From assembly GCA_014529385.2 (NCBI GenBank), contig CM043963.1, positions 71,378,412-71,442,411 on the forward strand: a stretch of 64,000 nucleotides of DNA. The letters are read 5' to 3'. Of the stretch, positions 45,030 through 55,538 are shown in pieces; positions within the stretch are counted from its first letter, which is position 1, and each line of letters opens with the position of its first letter. The position numbers and the translations under genes were made by a program. The notes beneath the pieces are model-generated. The model was not told the origin of the DNA, did not search any database, and worked only from the letters and a program-made list of their open reading frames with translations. This DNA comes from Adiantum capillus-veneris (Eukaryota > Streptophyta > Polypodiopsida > Polypodiales > Pteridaceae).

Positions 45030-46411
45030 TGTGGGAGATTCTCTTGGGGCAAGGACGATAACCATGGCCTTGCTCCCCACACTTAAAACATTTGTGATCC
45101 TTACGAAAAGCTTCTAACTCTTTAGGAGAGTTTTTATATTTACCTTTGTAAACTCACTTCTCCTTGGACCGATTGTTGTTGTTGTTGGAATAGCCTTGGT
45201 AAGAATTTTGGGCATCGATTTTCCTCTTGGCATCACTTTTGTCTTTATTTTCCATGGGCTTGACATTCTGTCTCGCCCCTTGGAAATTGATGCGCGAAGC
45301 AACCATGGTGTGGTGGATTACTTCGGTGATAGAATCAGGCTGTTGAGAGTTGACATACTTGGCCATCTCTTTGGGTAATCCCGCACAGAATTGTTTCTTT
45401 TGCACGAAAAAGTCTATCTTTTGAAAGACAGTAGCCTTGAGATGTAAATCCCAAAACTTGTCCATATATTTGTGGATAGAATCATGAGAGAGAAGCCTCA
45501 AACTCTGCATCTGATGAGCACTTTGCCCTTTGCATTTCTTGCAAGGAATTGCTTCATGATGTAAACTTGTAGAGTTTTCCATGTCATTGGGGCTTCGCCG
45601 TTGCCACGAAGGCTAACCCACCATTGACGAGGCAATTTTTGGAAGTGCATAGCTACATGGTGTAGATTGGAGGACTCCGTGAAGCCCTTGTCTCCAAAGG
45701 CCACATTAAATTGTTGGATGAAGGCCAATACTTTGTCGGTAGCACCAAAGGTTCCATCATAGGTGAGAAAAGAGATAATCTTTCCTCCCTCTTTGAACTT
45801 CTTGACCTTTTGGGACCTTCGCTGTGCAGAGTAAGCTTTGCGATGTCCTCCCTCTTGTATTCTCTAGGAGAATAGCCATAGCTTTCATCGGAAGAAGAGG
45901 AAGGTGAAAAAGAAGGAGAAGAGGGTGACCTCTTTCTTGCCCTTTTCTTCCTTTGTTTCCTCTCTTCCCTTTTGGAGTGACAAGGAGAAGGACTATGGGT
46001 TAACCGTTTCCTCTTGGGAGGAGTTGGCGATCATTTAGACTGTTGTCTTTGTGGAGCCACATCTTCGGAGGAACTTAGAGATTCATTACTTTCGCGTTAT
46101 TTGGATTCCTTCTCTCCTATGGGAGAGAGTCTTCTTTTGGGGTTCTCATCAAGAGGCCTCCTAAGCTCTCTCTCCTCTTGGAGAGGAAGGATAATACCAT
46201 AAGCATGAAATTGTTGAGTAACTTCATCTTGCAAAGCAGGGTTGCCCATAGCTTGTTGCAACCTAGTAACAAGATAATTAACAAACATGGGGGCATCATC
46301 ATTAGCACCTTCATGTGAAAAATCAAAGTTATCAATGTTCATTCTACTCTCTTGGTTATTGTCAGCCTTGTTAACAAAATTTGTGTGATTATTTAGTGTA
46401 TCCTTTGGCAA
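45030..46411 (-). pseudogene. Gypsy gag
   Basis: Frames at 46097-46411, 45498-45728 and 45154-45582 are consecutive pieces of one Gag. The middle piece has LHHVAMHFQKLPRQWWVSLR, typical of capsid, and the next has KKQFCAGLPKEMAKYVNSQQ. A zinc knuckle follows near 45040-45090 (HKCFKCGEQGHGYRPCP). Frameshifts separate the pieces. Confidence 0.85.
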
Positions 46412-46763
46412 GTCAAAACCTTAGTTGCTACTCCTCTTAGCCTTTGAAAATAGGCACTTATCTACACCCACGGCTCAAAGTGGTTAATTATACAGAGTAG
46501 TAGAGTGGGTCTAACATAGCAGAATTGCCAAGGGATAGCTCCTTTCGGACTTCTTATGGCTCAATAATGGTAAAGCCGTAGGCAAGTCTAAAAAGACTCC
46601 ATCATTAAGACCAAAGCTCCCGAGGTGTGCACCATATCCCACATAGTGGGCTCAAAATCGATAATAGATCCCAGTCCCACTTACCTTAATATAATTAACC
46701 AAATCAACCATTAATAGGCTACTTAAGGACCTCTCTTCTTAAGCAAGAAAAGAGAAACCAAAT

Positions 46764-46775
46764 GCTCTGATACCA
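46764..46775 (-). other. tRNA-iMet primer-binding site of the gypsy element
   Basis: GCTCTGATACCA is the complement of TGGTATCAGAGC and lies one base from the LTR start at 46777. Confidence 0.9.
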
Positions 46776-46776
46776 A

Positions 46777-47470
46777 TGCAATGGAAATGGCCTATGAACT
46801 TTGAGAGTAGCGGAATTAGGAAATTAGATAAAGCACTTTTATGAGATTACTTTGTGAGCATAGCGGGTGAACTTAATTGATGGTAGCAACATAAACATGG
46901 TACTTAGTTAACTTGGCATGAACAATAATTTTGCAAGAGAAAGAGTTTAGAGAACATGACAAAAATTGAGGACCGGATTCATACGGAGCCGGTCCCCCCT
47001 CCAATATGCATTTGTATTATAGTTTCTCCCATCAAGAGAGACTTGGTACAATACAATCTTTGTGTTTCTTGTGACCTTGTTGATGCAATGAAGATGGAAA
47101 TCTTCATGCATCACAAGCATAACATAAACTTTGTAGAAAGCATTCGCTATCCTAAGCCTCAGTCCCAAGGCCTCAAACACCTTCGAAGGTGGAGAGAGCT
47201 AGCAGGGAATGAGGGTAGGGAAGAGGAAGAAGAAACATTCCATAGGAGAAAGAAATAGTTTCTCACTTATCATCACTCTTCTTGCTAGTATACATAATAG
47301 CATAGTAAATGAAGATGGAGAAGATGACAAGCTTAAGCATTGAAGCATGGCTCTTGGTTGGATTTGCATTCCATAGCCAAGAGTGTTGGTGTAAGCTCTC
47401 ACTTCTCACAAGCTTGGAGAAGGAGGTGGAGTTCCTCTACTGTCACCAAGTGAGAATGAATCCACAAAAT

Positions 47471-47540
<70 letters not shown>

Positions 47541-48488
47541 CCCCTCAACACACCCCTTGCTTGCTTGGGGCGAGTTCTACTCTGTTTTTCATGTCTCAAG
47601 CTCATTGGACCCTCTCCCCCTAGCCAATCACATGCAGCATGCATTTCAAGTACATGGGTACTCTTTGGACAAGTGTCCTCCTTACCCCTTAGAGAGAGAG
47701 AGCTTGAAAATATCTAGATATTTTTGGATGGAACTAGAAGCTCATTGGACCCCTCTTTAGCCCAGCCAATAGCATTCAAGCACACCATGTGGCTAAGCAT
47801 AGGGAGAGTCTGACATGTGTCCCATGTGTCCCTTGAGAAAAGGGGTGCCCTTTGGATGAGTGGGAGGTTAAGTTAAAGATTCCCCTAATTTTGGGGCTTT
47901 CCTCCTCCTGTAGGGTCTCTTTTTTACTCAAGCACCTTACCCCCCATGCATGGGAAGCTTCTCAATCACCTTCCTCATTAAGCATGACAAGCACCTCAAG
48001 CACCTTAGTCATCAAGCACAACAAGCACCTCAATCACCTTAGTCATCAAGCATGACAGGCACCTCAAGCTTAGGTCGGGTTCCCACCTCAAGCTCAGTCC
48101 TATATTGCCTAAGGTCAAAGTACTTTTAACACTAACTATTGGAGGTCTTTAATGAAGCTAACCCTAAGGTATTTTAAGCTCCATTAGATGCACGTTGCTC
48201 TTTGATAGACTACCTCCTTTTGGACCCGTATTGAAATGTAACCATCTCTCCTCTTGGTCCCCTACTGAGACAAGTTTAGGATGCACTTATTGCACATTGC
48301 TCTTTGGTAGACCATTCCCTTTTGGACTTGTATTAAGATGCAACCGTCTCTCCTTTTGGTCCGCTGCTAAGATAGGTCTAGAAGCACAGGTCTCAATTCT
48401 AACTCTTTTCTCATTTATTCTTGCACATTAATGATCAGTTTAATATGAGAAAATCATTTGGGTAAGCTAGATATTAGATTTTATGACA
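46777..48488 (-). repeat. LTR of the gypsy element (right; 5' LTR in element orientation)
   Basis: It matches 39939-41620 almost base for base over long stretches. The (GT)n at about 47472-47538 is roughly 67 bp here against 29 bp in the other LTR, the clearest length difference. The minisatellite and ~100-bp duplication are present too. Confidence 0.9.
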
Positions 48489-49690
48489 AATTACTTATTA
48501 ATGATATGCTTGAACCAATGCACATTTTCATGAAAAAGGGTTTGTTCGTCAAAGGGCTTGCCCTGAGGTTAGCATGGCTGAAGGATGGCTTGTGTCAGAG
48601 TCTCTTGTTTTCATCAGTGAGTAATTGGGTCTAATTGATTTAGAGATGTCCCGATTGTGTACTAATGAGATCAACATCAAGGTGACTAGGGACGAGAGCC
48701 ATAGGGACAAGGCATCATGAGAAAGATGGATATCAAATGCGAGAAAAGGTTATGAGATTTTGTCTTCTCAACTCAGAAGTCATGCAAAAGTGCCTAGTGA
48801 GGTATGAGGAGGAAAAGAAATAATGTTTCACAGATCGCTTGCAATTCAAGTGCAATCATGCCACTAGGAAGCTTCCTTTTCAGATCATCTTCAAAAATTG
48901 TTGAACTTTCCTACTGGTCGTTGGCTAGATGCATCTCAGAGGCAAAGAGGAACGGAGTGTTGATTATTGAACAAGAAGAGGAGATGTCGCGGGATTACGA
49001 CTGGCATGAGGAGATGTTGCGGGATAGCGACTGGCATGTAAATATTTTCACAACTTCTTTTTGCAAATCCATATGACCACATTTCTTTAGTAATATTGAA
49101 ATTGTTTAATTTATATGCTTGTAGTATCACAAATACTGAACTTTGTGGTCGCGTGGGAGACATTTTAGAGTGAAATCGGATAGAGGAATGAAGGGTCACC
49201 TTCGACAGTGGGGTTAGGGCAAGCTTCATCCAAGAAAGTTGGTGTAGTGCCAGGGATGAGAACACAGAGATTAGCCAACTTTAATACTTTGACTACATCT
49301 TGAAGATTAGCTTTAGGAAGTATGATCTTTTTATCTTTGATGTCAAGTGGTCCAAAGTTATTACTAGTGGGCCTAAAGCAACTATGCACAAAGATAAGAG
49401 TGAACTAATTCAAGTGAACTCTAGGCGGGTGTGGACATATGGTCGGGATACATTCGTACTTTCGCAACATTGTGAACAAGTTGTGTTCACAATAGATCCA
49501 CTATGGGATGAAAAAGATAAAGAATATTTGTCTAAAATGCACTCGCTTTTTGTTGTTCAAGTTGCTCCACGGAGCAAACAAGTGTATAAAGGATTGGAGG
49601 TTGAGGTCAAACAGCTTCATGACCAAAGTGCATGGCTAACAGATGATGTAAATGAGGATTTCGACCTAGAGGTCAGTGGGGAGTAGATGC
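48489..49690 (+). pseudogene. CACTA TNP2 transposase, C-terminal half with DUF4216
   Basis: After the gypsy element, MAEGWLVSESLVFISE (near 48570-48625) continues TNP2 (family form P-E-G-S-I-A-E-G-Y). The frame at 49300-49686 holds FRKYDLFIFDVKWSKV, SELIQVNSRRVWTYGRDTFV and SQHCEQVVFTIDPLW, matching DUF4216 at the C-terminus of plant CACTA transposases. It is separated by stops. Confidence 0.8.
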
Positions 49691-49915
49691 CTGCACCTAG
49701 AGATGAGCTCTCAAATATGCAAGTAGATGAGGAGAGTGATGTAGAAGTGGAGTTTGATGAAGAAGATGCATAAGTGCAGCTTGAGATAGATATCTTTGGA
49801 GCAATAACTCTGAAGATAAGAGATTGTTTTTGTTATTTGTATTGCTCATGTTGTTCTTTTATGGATATGTGAACTAACATATTATATCTGTGTTATCAAA
49901 TAAAATTTTGCAGCC

Positions 49916-51000
49916 ATGGCCGATAATGATGAATCACCATATTCTCCTAGCTTTAGTTTTCCAGTCACTCCGGCCGGCATGTCACCCGAGTAGATGGGTG
50001 CTTTTTTATCACAGTTTTTACATGGGAAGGTTGTTTACACATAGACCCTTTAGGGAGCTGGTCCACTAGACCTAGTACAATCGGCCCTATGTCTAGGACA
50101 AGTGTGTCCCCTACACTGATTGGCCCTACACCTCTGCCGCATGTGCCAGTTACATCGATAGATCGTTCTTCTTTGAGATGAGGTAGGCGTCGTTTTGGAG
50201 GTGGTGGTTGTTGTGGTAGCGATTCTACCGATGCATCCACACCACCGAGAGAGCATCAACCTCTTTCTTCAGTAGATAGTTCACCAGCAGGCACACCACA
50301 TACACCTTGGGGATCACATGAGCATGATCCTAGAAAGGTGTACAAGACCAAGGAAGGGACTATTGTCATGGATAGGGCAGGAAAGGCCATGCAATAGAGG
50401 ATTAGACAGCTTTGTACAGTTGGTTTGGCCACTCTGTGATGGAGCATTGGAATGCTCAGGACCATGAGAGAAAGAATTATATCGTCGATGCCGTTCACAG
50501 AGAGCATAGGCCGATAGAGGGATACAACTCAGTCTCAAAGATTGGATCTTAAGCGTGGAGATTACAATGATGTCACATCGTTGGTCAGAGTCCAGAGATA
50601 GGTACATGAACAACAAAAAAATTCCGACATGGTTGGACGTAGAGGAGTGGACGGGGATAGCACGAGAGACACATGACAATGATGAGAGATTTCAGCAGCA
50701 GACATATGTAGCTAGAGCACGTTTGGAGTCTACTGGATCGTCACATCTTGGGAGTGGAGGTTATGAGTTTGTAAGTATTATACATACGCTTTAATTTGTT
50801 GGATCTTAATATTTATCTTATGATCAAGTGTTTATTTTTCAAGAAATTTACATGAAGCATCCTTCGACATGCCGAGAGGAGAAATATGGATACAAGTATG
50901 GACTTGTGGCTCTTTTGACCCAGCTTCAAGAGGAGGGAGAGACCGTCGAGACTGGGAGGCATTACCATTAGGGTGAAAATATTTCATCTATGCTTTTTTG
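49916..51000 (+). pseudogene. Possible TNPD / transposase_24-like second CACTA gene
   Basis: It starts MADNDESPYSPSFSF after an intergenic gap of about 230 bp. Later, in another frame, comes RDRYMNNKKIPTWLDVEEW and RLESTGSSHLGSGGYEF, which resemble the conserved part of transposase_24 proteins (a Gly/Ser-rich turn after a basic helix). Many stops. The position behind TNP2 supports the call; the sequence alone is weak. Confidence 0.45.
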
Positions 51001-51449
51001 TGCTTATGGTCATCTTGATGATTGTATTCATTATATATAATTTGACGTTTATGCTTATTGTTAGATGTTTATGCTTATGATCTTGCGATCAGATATGATT
51101 AACTTTGTTGCCTCTTTTCAGTGGTGGAAATACGAATGTAAGTTCCAATGAGGCAAATGTACACCATATGGGGGTTTCTGAAAATGTTATAGATCAACCT
51201 ATTACTGATGCAGATGTACATGATGTACTTGATGAGGAAAGGGCTGAAAATGAGCAGGCTTGAGGTATGCCAAAATGGCTGGTGCACACTTTGCGTGACA
51301 GTAAATTGGATGCACCTATGTCTAGTCGTACTCGTTCAGGGTCTCGCCATGCATCTTATGCATCATATTGTTATGCTTTGGCTGTGTCTAGCTTACATGA
51401 TGTTGAGGAGCCTCTGACTTTTGATGAAGCACAAAATTAAGAAAATTGG

Positions 51450-52835
51450 ATGGCTGCCATGCAATCAGAATATGATGCACTTATAGAAAATGACACATGG
51501 ACTTTATGTGATTTGCTTCCTGGCAAAAAGGCCATTGGTACGAAGTGGGTTTACAAGTTGAAACGCAAGCCGGATGGTGAGATCAATCACCATAAGGCTC
51601 GACTTGTTGCAAAGCGTTATGCACAACAAAAAGGCATAGATTATGAAGAGACTTTTGCTCCCACTTGTCGTATGACTACTGTGTGTTTTCTATGTGCATT
51701 GGCAGCTCATTTTGGTTGGGATGTACATCAATCAGACATTGTTACTGCTTTCTTGAATGGTGAGATATTTGAGGAAGTTTATGTAACGCAGCCTCGCGGT
51801 TTTGTCATAAAAGGACAAGAGGACAAAGTGTGCAAATGTAACAAGGCTTTGTATGGGTTGAAGCAATCTCCTCGTGCTTGGTATGAGAAAGCTGACACTC
51901 ATTTGGTCAAACAAGGCTTTCGTAACAATCCAACAGAAAGCACATTGTATGTAAAGCGAGAGGGTGATGTACTTCTCAGTGTGGTTCTTTATGTTGATGA
52001 TTTGCTGATCACTGGACCAAATGAGATACATATTGTTGAATTTAAGGCTGATTTGAATGCTACTTTCAAGATGAAAGATTTGGTGCTGTTGCATCATTAT
52101 TTGGGTATACAGTTTAAGCAATGTGATGGTGGTATTGCCTTGTGTCAGAAAAGTTACATAGAGACATTGCTATGTAAGTTTGGACTTGAGGATTGCAAAC
52201 CTATTGCCACTCCCATGGAAACAGGTTTGAAGTTGAGTCTACATGATGCTGGTGATCCCTCTGATGTCACTCTTTACCAAACTGCTGTTGGCTGCCTCAT
52301 TTATGTATGCAACACGAGGCCAGATATTCACTTTGCAGTCTCAGAGGCTAGCAGATTTATGCATAGCCTAGGGTCTAAGCATTGGCAGGCTGTCAAGAGG
52401 ATTTTCCGCTACCTTAGTGGCACTTTACATCTTGGCTTGTTTTATCCCAAGGGGGGTTCATTGCCGCCAGACTTACATGCTTTTTCGGACTCAGATTGGG
52501 CTGGTTGTTTTGACACGCGAGTGTCCACAAGTGGTTTTTGTTTCATGCTTGGCAGTTCATGTATATCATGGTTGAGCAAGAAGCAACCTACTGTGGCCAC
52601 TTTGAGTTGTGAGGCTGAGTACAGGGCAGTCTTCACAGCTACAGTTGAGTGTGTATGGCTCAGACGCCTTATGGCTGATTTGGGTGTTGGACAGGACACT
52701 GCCAACACTATCTACATTGACAGTCAGAGCACATTGGCAGTTGCGAGGAACCCAGTTTTTCATGCTCGCACAAAGCACATTGAGGTGCATTACCACTATG
52801 TCAGGGAGAGGCTCTCAGCAGGAGAGATCAGATAG
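51450..52835 (+). CDS. Copia reverse transcriptase-RNase H (pol fragment)
   Basis: A 461-codon open frame. RT opens with ENDTWTLCDLLPGKKAIGTK and WVYKLKRKPDGEINHHKARL; then YEETFAPTCRMTTV, the conserved SDIVTAFLNGEIFEEVY (canonical form D-V-K-T-A-F), ALYGLKQSPRAWYEK and the catalytic VVLYVDDLLITG. RNase H follows with FSDSDWAGCFDTRVSTSGFC, ATLSCEAEYRAVFTATVECV and the end HARTKHIEVHYHYV. Beyond the stop, a few residues (TQDNLADLFTKALSREKLEA) continue to about 52920, so the natural C-terminus is cut by a TAG. One stop at 51438 precedes the frame. This is the best-preserved member of its family here. Confidence 0.93.
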   Translation: MAAMQSEYDALIENDTWTLCDLLPGKKAIGTKWVYKLKRKPDGEINHHKARLVAKRYAQQKGIDYEETFAPTCRMTTVCFLCALAAHFGWDVHQSDIVTAFLNGEIFEEVYVTQPRGFVIKGQEDKVCKCNKALYGLKQSPRAWYEKADTHLVKQGFRNNPTESTLYVKREGDVLLSVVLYVDDLLITGPNEIHIVEFKADLNATFKMKDLVLLHHYLGIQFKQCDGGIALCQKSYIETLLCKFGLEDCKPIATPMETGLKLSLHDAGDPSDVTLYQTAVGCLIYVCNTRPDIHFAVSEASRFMHSLGSKHWQAVKRIFRYLSGTLHLGLFYPKGGSLPPDLHAFSDSDWAGCFDTRVSTSGFCFMLGSSCISWLSKKQPTVATLSCEAEYRAVFTATVECVWLRRLMADLGVGQDTANTIYIDSQSTLAVARNPVFHARTKHIEVHYHYVRERLSAGEIR

Positions 52836-53021
52836 GCCTATGTGCCAACACAGGACAACCTTGCAGATCTTTTCACAAAGGCATTGTCTCGTGAGAAGCT
52901 TGAAGCTTTCCGCAAATCTTAGGGCTTACTCCCCTTTGTGGACTGATCCTGTCCTCAGGGCATGGCACTTCCCTTTACTCATGTGCTAGCTCTCGTTCAC
53001 CGCATCACTCCAGGGGGGATT

Positions 53022-53248
53022 TGTTACCATATACATGTGGTAGGGATGTGTGTGAACACACTAGGACCGCCGGGGCATTTTTTCTCTCTTTAGGAGGTTT
53101 CTTCCCCCGTGCATTGTATATACGCCCATCACTCTAGGGCTATCTATCTTTCCATTGCATACTAAGTAACACACTCTCAATTGTGTGCCTTGAGCTTCCT
53201 TCGTCTTCTCCAAGCTGTGTGTGTTTCTCTGCAACCCTAATTCCAACA
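53022..53248 (+). repeat. 3' LTR of Copia copy D
   Basis: It starts TGTTACCATATACATGTGG after the purine run CCAGGGGGGA and ends CCTAATTCCAACA. It carries TTGTATATACGCCCATCACT, which is also in copy B. Confidence 0.85.
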
Positions 53249-54079
53249 GAAGAGAACGCCATAATCGACACAATGGTAGAAGTCGTAGCTGAATCTGAAT
53301 GCTTACTTTGTGTCGCTCCTTGTCTGCAGTCCCAATTATAGGAAAGAAACAACATGAATGCTGCTGAGAAAACTTTTGACAAAGGACTTAGCAACCAAGA
53401 ACATGTCGACTTGCAGGAACTTACTTTTTCAACCATTTGAAACTCTCTCCTTGTGGAGTTCATGCAAGTAGCATATGAAGTAGCTACCCTTGCTCCCTAA
53501 GGCATGCTCTTTGCATAAGTATAGACATGCTTGCAACAAGGAATCGAGGGAACTTCATGAGTGACACCGAACAACTCAGAGGCAAGAGCAGCAATGACAT
53601 ATCTGCCAATAATAGGGAAGGTGGATGCCAACAATAGCTTAAAGTAGGTAAACAAAGGGGCTAGTGTGCATACTTCAAAGACATGAAAAGCAAGGGGATG
53701 AACTTTTAATGCTATCGACAAGCGATAAGAAGATGACGTTGATGGTGTGTGCAGTGCTTGCCATGAGCTTTCCAACACAGTCGCTAGTTTTTAATCGTCG
53801 CTATTTATACTGCATGATAATATATTAAATGTTTAGCATGAGACTCTTGGCCATGCGATCTTGGTCGAATGGAAATGGCTTAGATTATGCCAAGTGGCCA
53901 ACTATAGGCTCAACAAACTAAAAAAACCTCATTAAGCTTACCAAGTAACAAGTAAGCTTTATAATCGAGCGATGTTCTGTTAAAAAAGGTTCAATCATAA
54001 ATGTAAGGTACCCATATGGGAGGGGGAACTTGTAGGGTTACAATATTTTTATAATATATCTTTTATTTTAAAAAATAAG
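53249..54079. other. Unassigned DNA
   Basis: The minus strand has open frames at 53140-53463 and 53497-53778 (93 codons) with hydrophobic stretches, but I recognise no family and saw no splice-consistent gene. Confidence 0.4.
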
Positions 54080-54561
54080 AAAAATTACCAAAATACCCCT
54101 CTAATTCATGGAAATCCCCAAAATACCCCTCAAATTTCAAAAATTCTTAAAATATCCTCGTATCTATTTTGGTTGGATTGTTTAAGATTTTCTAATAAAG
54201 CAATTGAGATCCGTTTTTGAGTGCTTACATGTAATTCATCACAAATTACCTCGCAAATAAAGGCAATTACGTCTAAAAATAATGAAGCAATTCATCTCCA
54301 AAGCCTACATAACCAACTCATAGTCTAGTTTTAGCATCTTGTATTGATAGACAATCAGTCTTCTTATAAGAAAAGCTACAAATTTTATTATCTTTGGAGA
54401 AATTTAATCTCACAACCAAGGGTAATTTGGGAATTTTGAACATTTTGAAGGGCATTTTGGGAATCTATGACAAGATATTGGGGGTATTTTGAGAATTTTT
54501 GAAATTTGAGGGGTATTTTGGGAATTTCCACAACTTAGAGGGGTATTTTGGTAATTTTTCC
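54080..54561. mobile_element. Foldback MITE-like element, about 480 bp
   Basis: The left end (54080-54147) and right end (54491-54561) are inverted repeats of about 70 bp, sharing AAAATTACCAAAATACCCCT, CCCAAAATACCCCTCAAATT and their complements. The motif GGGGTATTTTG is repeated within each arm. The interior is AT-rich and non-coding. Confidence 0.8.
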
Positions 54562-55353
54562 AAGAAAATATACCAATAAAAGTTATTTTTCCTTGAAAGT
54601 AATTTGCTACAAGGCCAACCTTAGCACTATCTAACACACTAATTGGATGAAGTGCAAGTGGTGGGATCTATGGCGTTGAAGTGATGCACATTTCCCATGA
54701 AGCTCGCATGTCATCCGTTTTGTCCTTGTTTACTTTTTTTTGTCATGTTTACTTTTTTGGTCCGTGTTTACTTTTGTCCGTGTTGAAGTTCACTTTATGA
54801 AGGAGTGGTTTCGCCTTGGTGACAAGCAACCCCACGCGGGTGCGTGGTTAGGGTGTCAGGTTGCCAGTGAGGAGGTCTTGGGTTCAAACCTCCGACCCGG
54901 GAGGTCTTCGGTCAATGTGTTGACCTTTTTCTCAATCGTCCGTCCTCCTGGAGATCCCCGCAAGAAGTCCCCATCCATCCTTGCATAGAATTGAAGCAGG
55001 AACTTCCGTACGTTGCTGCCATGTCATCGTTCGTACAGGCTCCGCGTTTTGCGCCCATACGCTGCCTGCCACGTTAGCATTCCAGCGGGAGTCCGTACAC
55101 TGCAATTTAGCGGGCTGTTTTCAACAGTAGGGCGGGTGTGTGTGTGTATTGGACAGTCACGTCACCAGTTTGTGACATACATTGATCCCACCCCCCGCCC
55201 TTCATTTAATCAGCGTGTTAGATAGTGCTGTGGCAAGGCCAACCATGCACTTCTATCAATTTCTTGGTTAGGCTAGCCTAGAGAGGATTTGAGCCTTCGA
55301 CTTTTCCAAATGCTCTTAAAGTTCGAACCGAATCAAGGGGTCCTGCGCCAAAC
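54562..55353. other. Upstream region of the NNF1-like gene
   Basis: No protein gene seen. It contains a tRNA-like SINE candidate (54835-54930) and a short (GT)n near 55135-55147. No certain TATA box. Confidence 0.45.
54835..54930 (+). repeat. tRNA-like SINE candidate
   Basis: GTGCGTGGTTAGGGTGTCAG resembles an A box, and GGGTTCAAACCTCCGAC about 35 bp later fits the B box (G-G-T-T-C-R-A-N-N-C-C). No target-site duplication or poly(A)/T tail was found. Confidence 0.4.
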
Positions 55354-55476
55354 ATGGAGAGCGCGGCAGCAGGTCGACCTGACAGCGAACGATTTTCGAA
55401 CCTGAAGCTCGCCTTTTCCATGGCCACACATTGCTTGCTTACAGCTTGTTCTCGCGAGGTAAGCTGTGTCACCGGC

Positions 55477-55538
<62 letters not shown>

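Larger units (their letters stand above)
39939..48488 (-). mobile_element. Ty3/gypsy LTR retrotransposon, complete but decayed
   Basis: LTRs at 39939-41620 and 46777-48488 are very similar. On the minus strand the order is LTR, primer-binding site (46764-46775), gag, protease, reverse transcriptase, RNase H, integrase, polypurine tract (about 41621-41635), LTR. The element sits inside the CACTA transposase gene. Coding parts contain many stops although the LTRs remain close in sequence. No clean target-site duplication was seen (CCTAC on the left, AATTA on the right). Confidence 0.9.
38233..51100 (+). mobile_element. CACTA (En/Spm) transposon, interrupted by a gypsy element
   Basis: TNP2-type transposase sequence is found at 38233-39938 and again at 48489-49686, with a second, TNPD-like coding stretch after it (49916-51000). 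Between the halves lies a complete Ty3/gypsy insertion (39939-48488). CACTA termini were not identified, so the outer limits are approximate; the CTTAGGGTTAG array to the left may belong to its end region. Confidence 0.7.
51110..53248 (+). mobile_element. Copia copy D, 5'-truncated, with 3' LTR
   Basis: It starts within the hinge before reverse transcriptase (text such as WLVHTLRDSKLDAPMSSRTR near 51280), runs through RT-RNase H, and ends with a polypurine tract and a 227-bp LTR (53022-53248). Integrase, gag and the 5' LTR are absent. The exact junction with the CACTA DNA is uncertain. Confidence 0.8.

Noticed and set aside
47472..47760. Valine-cysteine rich frames at 47.5 kb and 40.6 kb
   Set aside because: GT microsatellite within gypsy LTRs, not a gene.
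39934..48493. 5-bp target-site duplication of the gypsy element
   Set aside because: Left flank CCTAC and right flank AATTA do not match; not claimed.
53497..53778. 93-codon minus-strand frame with hydrophobic stretches
   Set aside because: No family recognised and no splice-consistent neighbours; kept only as unassigned DNA.
54835..54930. A functional tRNA gene
   Set aside because: A- and B-box-like motifs are present but the arms do not form a full cloverleaf; a SINE is more likely.
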